From an uncultured Burkholderiales bacterium (GTDB lineage: Bacteria; Pseudomonadota; Gammaproteobacteria; Burkholderiales; Burkholderiaceae_E): a DNA stretch of 11,930 nucleotides. The stretch is from NCBI GenBank assembly GCA_903923345.1, contig CAIXXI010000370.1, positions 1-11,930 of the forward strand, read 5' to 3'. Every line of letters starts with the position of its first letter. The stretch's first letter is position 1. The notes under the pieces are model-generated. The model saw only the letters and a program-made list of their open reading frames with translations, was not told where the DNA came from and searched no databases. Below, one piece after another: positions 6,733 to 11,930 of the stretch. The translations under genes were made by a program, and so were the position numbers.

Positions 6733-7365
6733 TCAGCGCAGCTCGCGCATCATCAATTGCTTGATGACGGTGAGCTTGTGGTGAAAGAAGTGATCGGCGC
6801 CCGGGATCACCACCACCGGCAGCGACTGCGGGCGCGCCCAGTCGAGCACCGCCGACAGCGGCACGGTTTCATCGGTCTCGCCATGGATCACCAGGGTGTC
6901 GCCAGGCACGTTCTCGATGCCGAACCGGGAAGTGGCGGTGCCAATGAACACCAGCTTCGAGGCTGGGGTGCCCGCCTGCTCGAGCTGCTTTGCCACCCGT
7001 GACTGCACCATCGTGCCGAAGGAAAATCCGGCCAGCACCAGGGGCAGCGCCGCGCCTTCCGGTTCAGCCGCCCGAGCGGCCGCGACCACGGCCAGCAGGT
7101 CCTCGGTTTCGCCGCGCCCTTCATCGTGCGGGCCTTCGCTGTCGCTGACGCCGCGGAAGTCGGGCCGCCAGCAGACGTAACCACAGGCCAGCAAGGCCCG
7201 AGCCATCGTCTGGACGACCTTGTTGTCGCGCGTGCCGCCAAACAGCGGATGGGGATGGGCGATCACCGCGATACCGCGCACCGGGCCGGTCTCGGGGCGG
7301 TCCAGCGCGATGTCGATGCGACCGGCCGAGCCGGTGATGCCGATGATTCGGGTGGCGGGGTTCAT
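6733..7365 (-). CDS. Alpha/beta hydrolase (COG2945-like)
   Basis: A 210-residue cytoplasmic alpha/beta-fold hydrolase with no signal peptide. The early HPHPLFGGTRDNKVV motif (37-51) is the hallmark of the COG2945 group of small esterase-like proteins. The predicted triad is Ser115 in the GFSFG nucleophile elbow, Asp165 in HGETDETVP and His192 in GADHFFH. RPDFRGVSDSEGPHDEGRGE (about 67-86) is the conserved loop after the third strand. Substrates for this group are not established; esters or thioesters are plausible. The frame is open to 7653, but ATG 7365 gives a complete fold of family length and does not overlap the ferredoxin, from which it is 22 nt away. It is followed after 15 nt by the unrecognised gene. 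Confidence 0.88.
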   Translation of the reverse strand: MNPATRIIGITGSAGRIDIALDRPETGPVRGIAVIAHPHPLFGGTRDNKVVQTMARALLACGYVCWRPDFRGVSDSEGPHDEGRGETEDLLAVVAAARAAEPEGAALPLVLAGFSFGTMVQSRVAKQLEQAGTPASKLVFIGTATSRFGIENVPGDTLVIHGETDETVPLSAVLDWARPQSLPVVVIPGADHFFHHKLTVIKQLMMRELR

Positions 7366-7387
7366 GGCGGATCCGAAGGCGCGCGGC

Positions 7388-7708
7388 TCAGGCGTCGATG
7401 CGCAGGCGGGCCACCGGCACGCCGTCGCGCAGGTGGCTGTCGACGATCTCGTCGATATCGGTCTGGTCGACATAGGTGTACCAGACGCCTTCCGGATACA
7501 CGACCGCCACCGGGCCGTGTTCGCAACGGTCGAGGCAACCGGCCTTGTTGACCCGCACTTTGCCGGGACCGTTGAGGCCAAGCGCCTTGACCCGATCCTT
7601 GGCATGGGCCTGCATCGCTTCGGCGTTGCGGCTGGCACAACATTCGCGGCCATCGTCGCGGCGATTCAGGCAAAAAAACAGGTGATGGGTGAATCCCACA
7701 GACAGCAC
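7388..7708 (-). CDS. Thioredoxin-like [2Fe-2S] ferredoxin
   Basis: A 106-residue protein of the thioredoxin-fold [2Fe-2S] ferredoxin family (COG3411). It starts with the family pattern HLFFCLNRR...GRECC, and the second cysteine pair sits in NKAGCLDRCEHGP. Cluster ligands are expected to be Cys13, Cys24 (or Cys23), Cys58 and Cys62. The family includes small electron carriers and domains of NADH dehydrogenase NuoE type; the redox partner here is unknown. The start is GTG at 7708, with GAGG 8 nt before it; a second in-frame GTG at 7699 has GGAG 8 nt before it and is almost as good, and would shorten the protein by three residues. It is the first gene of the six-gene minus-strand run, so its promoter should lie in 7709-7852. 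Confidence 0.9.
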   Translation of the reverse strand: MLSVGFTHHLFFCLNRRDDGRECCASRNAEAMQAHAKDRVKALGLNGPGKVRVNKAGCLDRCEHGPVAVVYPEGVWYTYVDQTDIDEIVDSHLRDGVPVARLRIDA

Positions 7709-7776
7709 TCCAGGGGCCTCAATGGCCTGTCAATTGATCGGATGCCAGTGTTTCCGGCGGCGATGCAGGTGCGGCG

Positions 7777-7792
7777 TTCTAATCCTTTAGAA
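7777..7792. repeat. Inverted repeat TTCTAA-4-TTAGAA, possible operator
   Basis: Two perfect 6-bp arms (7777-7782 and 7787-7792) around a 4-nt TCCT spacer. It overlaps the plus-strand TCTAAT that could be the kinase -10, so a protein bound here could control the kinase gene. It is the clearest dyad in the gap; chance occurrence cannot be excluded at this length. Confidence 0.4.
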
Positions 7793-7798
7793 GGGGTC

Positions 7799-7813
7799 GA
7801 CGCCCTCGGCGTC
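7799..7813. repeat. GC hairpin in the presumed kinase leader
   Basis: GACGCC (7799-7804) and GGCGTC (7808-7813) form a 6-bp stem with a 3-nt loop. No T-run follows, so it is not an obvious terminator. If transcription starts near 7790 it would lie in the 5' leader of the kinase messenger, about 40 nt before the ATG. Confidence 0.35.
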
Positions 7814-7852
7814 AAGCCTCATAGTCGCTAAAAATGAAATGAGACTCAGGCA

Positions 7853-9448
7853 ATGCAACCAGACGGCGACTTGCAATTCTACAAAGCACTCTTCAGCCTG
7901 ACCGATCAATCCTCAACCGTCGCCTGGGTCCTGTGCAAGGACCCCGGCGTGCCGCTGGTTTTCAGCCGATTTGCGAAGCAGGTCTTTGGTGAGCCCATTG
8001 AGCTCAATGATATCCGGGCAAAAGTCGTCGAAACCGTGCATGTCGATGACCGTTCGGAGGCCCTGAGTCGGCTGGACGAGGTCGCCAGCACGGGCCGAAT
8101 GATCCAGATGCGCTTGCGCATCTGGCGAGTCGACACCCGGGATTATGGCTGGTTCGATTGCTCCTTCGCGGCGATGTCCCGCGACGGGAGCCGCGTCACC
8201 CAATGGGCGTTCCGGGCGCTTGACGTCGCTGAGGAGGTTCGGGCGCAGCAGGCGGTCCGCGAGGCCAGCCAGCGCAAGGACGCTTTCATTGCCCTGCTCG
8301 GGCATGAACTGCGCAACCCGCTCTCCCCGATCATCAACTCACTGGCTCTGATCCGGGCCCATCGTCCGAATGAGGCGATCCTGCACGAGGTCGATCTCAT
8401 CGAACGTCAGACCCGGCAGATGGTTCGGCTGATCAATGACCTGCTGGATGTGTCCCGACTCGACCACGACCGCATCAACCTCGAAACGGAGCGCTTCGAC
8501 CTGCGTCTGACCCTCGGGCAGATTCGGGAGGTGATCCTGCGAGTGCAGGCCGACATGTCGCACCGCCTGACCCTGGCCCTGCCTGATCGGCCGGTGATGG
8601 TCATCGGCGATCAGGCGCGCATGAGACAGGTGGTCGGCAACCTCATGCGCAATGCGGTCAGCTACAGCCCCCCGGGCAGTCCGGTGACCCTGTCGCTGTC
8701 GGTGACGGCCGACGGGGAGGCCAGGATCGACCTGACCGATGCCGGCATCGGCATCGCATCTGAGCGGCTGGCAACCCTGTTCGAGCCCTTTTCCAGGCCA
8801 GGTGATGCGTTTCGGCATCCGCGCGCAGGCCTCGGGCTGGGCTTGTCGCTCGCTCGGCGCTTGATGGAGATGCAGGGCGGACACCTCGCCGTGCACAGCG
8901 CGGGCCCGGGTCTGGGCAGCACCTTCAGCGTCTTTCTGCCGCTTGCTGACCCGGCCGATGGGCCGGTGGCCTCGATACAGCCAATCCCAGTGAAACAGCC
9001 CGAGCCGCCGTCGCCCACTTCAGCGCCCGCCGCCAGCCCCTCGCTGCCTGAGGCGTCGTCGGCTCGGTCACTGTCGAGCATTCTGGTGGTCGACGACAAC
9101 GAGCGGGCGGCCGACTCCCTGACCCGGCTGCTGCGGCTGTGGGGCCACTCGGCGCGGGCCGCTCACGACGGGCCGAGCGGACTGGATCTGTATCGGACCC
9201 TGCACCCCGATGTCGTGATTCTCGACATCTCGATGCCGGGCATGAGCGGGGTTGAGGTAGCTCGCCTGCTGCGTGCCCAGCAGGGTGCGCGTGCACTCAA
9301 GATTTATGCGGTGTCGGGATTTCCTGCCAGCGAAAAGACCGACCCGACCGACCTGGCTCTGTTCGATCGCTATCTGGTCAAGCCGGTCGATCTGGACCTG
9401 CTGCGCGACGTGCTCGAGCCGATCTCAAGCAATTCGCTGCTGCACTGA
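7853..9448 (+). CDS. Soluble hybrid histidine kinase (PAS-HisKA-HATPase-REC)
   Basis: A 531-residue two-component hybrid kinase. Residues about 8-130 look like a PAS-type sensor (HVDDRSEALSRL and the Trp/Phe-rich YGWFDCSFAAM strand), with no membrane span or signal peptide, so it senses a cytoplasmic cue. HisKA is at about 138-205 with the phospho-acceptor His151 in GHELRNPLSP. The ATPase domain has its N box around Asn263/Asn267, G1 as LTDAGIGI (Asp296) and G2 as GLGLGL (327-332). A Pro/Ala/Ser-rich linker (about 367-405) leads to a receiver domain with Asp414/Asp415, phospho-acceptor Asp458 (ILDISMPG) and Lys510. The usual Thr/Ser switch position is Ser488. No output domain, HPt or partner regulator lies in the window, so phosphate must pass to a protein encoded elsewhere. 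The ATG at 7853 has only a weak AGG ribosome site. Confidence 0.95.
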   Translation: MQPDGDLQFYKALFSLTDQSSTVAWVLCKDPGVPLVFSRFAKQVFGEPIELNDIRAKVVETVHVDDRSEALSRLDEVASTGRMIQMRLRIWRVDTRDYGWFDCSFAAMSRDGSRVTQWAFRALDVAEEVRAQQAVREASQRKDAFIALLGHELRNPLSPIINSLALIRAHRPNEAILHEVDLIERQTRQMVRLINDLLDVSRLDHDRINLETERFDLRLTLGQIREVILRVQADMSHRLTLALPDRPVMVIGDQARMRQVVGNLMRNAVSYSPPGSPVTLSLSVTADGEARIDLTDAGIGIASERLATLFEPFSRPGDAFRHPRAGLGLGLSLARRLMEMQGGHLAVHSAGPGLGSTFSVFLPLADPADGPVASIQPIPVKQPEPPSPTSAPAASPSLPEASSARSLSSILVVDDNERAADSLTRLLRLWGHSARAAHDGPSGLDLYRTLHPDVVILDISMPGMSGVEVARLLRAQQGARALKIYAVSGFPASEKTDPTDLALFDRYLVKPVDLDLLRDVLEPISSNSLLH

Positions 9449-9460
9449 CCCGGCCGGCGC

Positions 9461-10612
9461 TCAGGCCCCGCCCGACCGGCGGGCGCTGGCGCGGCCCCAG
9501 AACCAGGCGATGGCGGCCAGTGGCCAGAGCATTGCGACCGCACGCAATACCCCATGCAGATTGATCAGTTGTCCGGCTCGCGCCGACTGCAGCGTGCTCT
9601 CGAAATAGCGGTCATCCGGTGCGAGGTTGACCAGCATCAGTCCCAGCACCGCCAGCACGATCGCAAGCATCGCCTGGGTGCGATCACTGAGCGTCTCAAG
9701 TGCATACAACAGTGCTGCACCCACCACCAGCCCGCCCTGGGCGCCGGGTGTGAGCCAGGCCAGCGGGTCGGTGGCGCCATACAGGCCCTGCATGGCGATG
9801 CTGCGCAAGCCGAATGCACACAGCGCGGCGATCGCCAGCACGGCCAGCCGCTGTCGGGTGCTGCGCACCAGCGCAAAGACCAGCGAACCCGACACGCAGA
9901 CCGCGCAGACCACCACCGCCGCCTCGATCGCCACGCCGGATGCGGCCGGTGTCGGCCCGGCCCAGAGCCGATCGATCCAGCGCGACAACTCGGAGGCGTC
10001 GGAGCCGCTCAGGCTGTCGATGAGCCATTGCACGGTCGGGCGCAGCTGTCCGCAGCCAAACAGCAGGCGCTGAGGCACGAGCTGGATCGCCAGCCAGACC
10101 AGCAGCAGCAGCCAGCCCGAGGGCGGGCCCTGTTCGTACCAGCGCGGCAGGCTGGGCAGGGCGATCCGATCCGATGGACCCGCCGGGCGATTGAGCAGCG
10201 CGCCGATCCAGCCGCCGAGCAGCCCGCCGCTGGTGTTGGCGATCCAGTCGAGCAGCGAAGGCACACGCCCGGGCAGAAAGCTCTGCATGGATTCGAGCAC
10301 CAGCGACGTCAGCCCGCAGGCCAGGGTGACCACCAGCACGGTGGTCGGTGCGCGCAGGCGCATCAGCCAGCCCAGGGCGAGCAGCAGGCCGAGCACCAGA
10401 TACGCCAGCACATTGCTGAGCACATCGAACCAGGTCCAGAAGCGCGGCAGGCCCCGGCTCAGGAAATCGAACGGGTGCTGCGTGCGCAGCATCCAGTTGC
10501 TCATCGGGTACAGGGTGCCGATCACCACGGCCACCAGGAACAGCAGCCCCAGCGCCCGCATCAGGGCCGTGGCCTTGCGGGGCCGCGGTGGCAGGTCGAT
10601 CGTGATAAACAT
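9461..10612 (-). CDS. VanZ-family multi-span membrane protein
   Basis: An inner-membrane protein of 383 residues from the chosen ATG. The N-terminal ~140 residues match the VanZ-like domain: first span at about 20-37 ending TLYPMS, DVLSNVLAYLVLGLLLA (63-79), a span containing Glu107, and the RVPSLLDWIANTSGG signature (116-130). After a polar linker, roughly six more hydrophobic segments fill the C-terminal half, so the protein is longer than the bare VanZ domain. VanZ itself gives low-level teicoplanin resistance by an unknown mechanism; for chromosomal relatives the role is not established, and I do not infer resistance. The frame is open to an ATG at 10666 inside birA; 10612 is used because it avoids that overlap, but no good ribosome site precedes it, and ATG at residue 18 is an alternative. 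It converges on the kinase gene with a 12-nt gap. Confidence 0.85.
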   Translation of the reverse strand: MFITIDLPPRPRKATALMRALGLLFLVAVVIGTLYPMSNWMLRTQHPFDFLSRGLPRFWTWFDVLSNVLAYLVLGLLLALGWLMRLRAPTTVLVVTLACGLTSLVLESMQSFLPGRVPSLLDWIANTSGGLLGGWIGALLNRPAGPSDRIALPSLPRWYEQGPPSGWLLLLVWLAIQLVPQRLLFGCGQLRPTVQWLIDSLSGSDASELSRWIDRLWAGPTPAASGVAIEAAVVVCAVCVSGSLVFALVRSTRQRLAVLAIAALCAFGLRSIAMQGLYGATDPLAWLTPGAQGGLVVGAALLYALETLSDRTQAMLAIVLAVLGLMLVNLAPDDRYFESTLQSARAGQLINLHGVLRAVAMLWPLAAIAWFWGRASARRSGGA

Positions 10613-10639
10613 GGAGGCGTTCAGAAGGGTGGAGAGGAC

Positions 10640-11440
10640 ATGATCGACAGACTCCGATTCGAGCATGTCGAGTCGATCGATTCAACCAATGCAGAGTTGA
10701 TGCGCAGGCCTTTCGGGGTGCAGCCGCTGCCGCCGTGCGCCCTGCTCGCCGACCATCAGACCGCCGGGCGTGGCCGTAACGGGCGTCGCTGGCTCGATGA
10801 TTGTGAGCGCTCACTGTTGCTTTCAGTGAGCATTGATCTGCATGCCGAGGATGCCCTGGTGCTGGGCCTGCCGCTGGCGGTGGGTGTCGTGATGGCTGAG
10901 CTGCTCGAGCGGCATGCGGTATCGGTCCGCCTGAAATGGCCCAATGACCTGTACCTCGATGGCCCGGACGGGCCGGTCAAGGCGGGTGGCATTCTGGTCG
11001 AGGCCCGGCAGTCGGGTGCGGTGCGACGCATCGTGATCGGCTGTGGCTTGAACCTGAGCCCGAGCCCTGCCATCACCCCGGACACCGCGCATCAGCCGGT
11101 GGGCGCGCTCTTTGCGGTGCAGGGCCCACCGCCCCGGGAGCAGCTGGCGCGACGCCTCGCCAGCGAGCTGGTGGCCGCGACCGAAGGGTTTGCACGAGAC
11201 GGCCTGCCGCCCTTCATCGACCGATGGCGTTCACGCGACCTGCTCGCCGGCCAGGAGGTGGATGTGATCCGTCCGGATGGCCGCCGCGATGCGGGCATCG
11301 CTCGAGGCATCGACGAGGTTGGCGCCCTGATCGTCGAATTCGACGGTGCACGCATCGAGCACTGCATGGCCGGAGACGTCAGCGTGCGCCGTCGACCCGA
11401 TGCGGGCCTGCCGATCGACTCAGGCGCACGGGTAAAGTGA
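10640..11440 (+). CDS. birA: Biotin-[acetyl-CoA-carboxylase] ligase, catalytic form without HTH
   Basis: A 266-residue biotin protein ligase that activates biotin as biotinyl-AMP and attaches it to the carrier protein of acetyl-CoA carboxylase and other carboxylases. Core motifs are STNAE (15-19), GRGRNGRRW (43-51, adenylate-binding loop), KWPNDLY (99-105) and KAGGILVE with the active-site Lys114. A small C-terminal SH3-like domain follows (about 210-250, GQEVDVIRP...GALIVEFDG). There is no N-terminal winged helix as in E. coli BirA, so it should not repress biotin genes. The frame is open upstream to 9554 only as antisense of VanZ; ATG 10640 has GGAG 5 nt before it (10631-10634). It diverges from VanZ across 27 bp. 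In many beta-proteobacteria coaX follows birA; here a Bug protein does. Confidence 0.95.
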   Translation: MIDRLRFEHVESIDSTNAELMRRPFGVQPLPPCALLADHQTAGRGRNGRRWLDDCERSLLLSVSIDLHAEDALVLGLPLAVGVVMAELLERHAVSVRLKWPNDLYLDGPDGPVKAGGILVEARQSGAVRRIVIGCGLNLSPSPAITPDTAHQPVGALFAVQGPPPREQLARRLASELVAATEGFARDGLPPFIDRWRSRDLLAGQEVDVIRPDGRRDAGIARGIDEVGALIVEFDGARIEHCMAGDVSVRRRPDAGLPIDSGARVK

Positions 11441-11486
11441 CGCACTGAACAAGGCATCACCAAACCGCACCGACACTGGAGACACC

Positions 11487-11930
11487 ATGCATTCACGACG
11501 CACTGCGCTGGCGAGACTGACCTGGAAGCTGGGCTGCGCGATGGCCCTCACCCTGGCGGCCGGCGCTGCACCGGCGCAGTCTGCAGCGCCCTGGCCGACG
11601 CGTCCGATCACGATGATCGTGCCCTTTCCCCCGGGTGGCGTCACCGACCTGATGGCCCGCGAACTGGCCAAGCGGCTGACCGACACCCTGGGCCAGCCGG
11701 TGGTGGTCGAGAACCGGGCGGGGGCAGGCGGCAACATCGGCACGCAGGCCCTCGCGCGGGCGCAGCCCGACGGCCACACCCTGGGCGTGCTCACCGTCAG
11801 CGCCATGTCTATCGGGCCGTATGTGCACAAGTCGCTGGGCTTTTCGCCGGCAAAGGACTTCACCCCGATCTCCAACCTGGTCAACACGCCGGGTGCGGTC
11901 ATTGCGCCGGCCCGCTCGCCCTTCAACAGC
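11487..11930 (+). CDS. Bug-family tripartite tricarboxylate transporter binding protein (3' partial)
   Basis: The gene runs off the right edge; 148 residues are visible. A signal peptide (basic MHSRR start, hydrophobic core about 16-30, cleavage near APAQSA) sends it to the periplasm. Mature sequence begins WPTRPITMIVPFPPGGVTD, the standard Bug/TctC opening, whose glycine-rich loop helps bind the ligand carboxylate. VVVENRAGAGGNIGT (about 74-88) and QPDGHTLGV also fit the family. Such proteins bind carboxylates or other small organic molecules and either feed TctAB permeases or act in sensing; large Bug families are typical of Burkholderiales and the ligand cannot be predicted. The ATG is fixed by GGAG (11478-11481), 5 nt upstream. 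It starts 46 nt after birA on the same strand, with no terminator seen between, so co-transcription is possible. Confidence 0.93.
   Translation, partial: MHSRRTALARLTWKLGCAMALTLAAGAAPAQSAAPWPTRPITMIVPFPPGGVTDLMARELAKRLTDTLGQPVVVENRAGAGGNIGTQALARAQPDGHTLGVLTVSAMSIGPYVHKSLGFSPAKDFTPISNLVNTPGAVIAPARSPFNS

Larger units (their letters stand above)
7709..7852. promoter_or_regulatory. Divergent intergenic control region between ferredoxin and hybrid kinase genes
   Basis: This 144-bp gap must carry the promoters for the minus-strand ferredoxin run and the plus-strand kinase. It is more AT-rich than its surroundings. Visible elements are an 8-bp palindrome TCAATTGA (7730-7737), a perfect TTGACA-like -35 on the minus strand (7728-7733) without a matching -10, a plus-strand TCTAAT (7778-7783, 5 of 6 to the -10 consensus, poor -35), a dyad at 7777-7792 and a GC hairpin at 7799-7813. 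I cannot assign a complete promoter with confidence. Confidence 0.45.

Noticed and set aside
7834..7842. Minimal ATG-AAA-TGA frame just before the kinase start, possible upstream regulator peptide
   Set aside because: A two-codon frame without a ribosome site is most simply chance.
9469..9485. GC hairpin CGCCCG-5-CGGGCG near the kinase/VanZ junction, possible terminator
   Set aside because: It lies within the VanZ coding end, has no T-run on either strand, and such short GC stems are common here.
9554..10639. Apparent 362-residue N-terminal domain on BirA, rich in Gln, His and Arg
   Set aside because: It is antisense to the VanZ gene; BirA is complete from ATG 10640 with a good Shine-Dalgarno sequence.
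1..11930. CRISPR arrays, tRNA genes, insertion sequences, integrases, toxin-antitoxin or phage-defence genes
   Set aside because: I found no spaced direct repeats, cloverleaf patterns, transposase-like frames or defence-type proteins; every sizeable stretch is accounted for by housekeeping or regulatory genes.

Overview
The window is ordinary, densely packed chromosome from a high-GC beta-proteobacterium, most likely of the order Burkholderiales. I infer this from the uniformly GC-rich codon use, the gene order carboxypeptidase / D-amino-acid transaminase / DUF493 / lipB / lipA, a TlpA-family thioredoxin, a Bug-family (tripartite tricarboxylate) binding protein, and a biotin ligase without a DNA-binding domain. 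I see no rRNA, tRNA, CRISPR array, insertion sequence, integrase or phage gene.

Layout. Positions 1-370 hold the C-terminal end of a plus-strand gene, perhaps an M48-type membrane peptidase. A membrane-anchored TlpA-like thioredoxin follows (462-1025), and only 5 nt separate it from the convergent lipA. lipB-lipA (2643-1031, minus strand, stop and start overlapping as ATGA) make and insert lipoate. An arginase gene (2719-3687, plus strand) sits between lipB and ybeD and overlaps the end of ybeD by 17 nt. From 7708 down to 3671 on the minus strand is one tight six-gene run: a thioredoxin-like [2Fe-2S] ferredoxin, an alpha/beta hydrolase, an unrecognised 171-residue protein, dacC (D,D-carboxypeptidase), dat (D-amino-acid transaminase) and ybeD (DUF493). 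A good -10 element just upstream of dacC suggests a second, internal promoter. A 144-bp, relatively AT-rich gap with dyad symmetry (7709-7852) separates this run from a soluble PAS-HisKA-HATPase-REC hybrid histidine kinase (7853-9448). A VanZ-family multi-span membrane protein (10612-9461, minus strand) ends 12 nt from it. Divergent from VanZ, across 27 bp, is birA (10640-11440), followed 46 nt later by the start of a Bug periplasmic binding protein that runs off the right edge.

How the genes fit together. LipB transfers the octanoyl group from acyl carrier protein to lipoyl domains and LipA inserts the two sulfurs. DacC releases D-alanine from peptidoglycan stem peptides, and the D-amino-acid transaminase beside it could return that D-alanine to pyruvate. 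The arginase has no arginine-related neighbours and looks like an insertion that split a cluster normally continuous from dacC to lipA. The rest are housekeeping or regulatory genes with no clear shared pathway. I did not find a convincing undescribed system. The points most worth a second look are the arginase (position and active-site changes), the unrecognised gene before dacC, and the symmetric leader of the orphan hybrid kinase.
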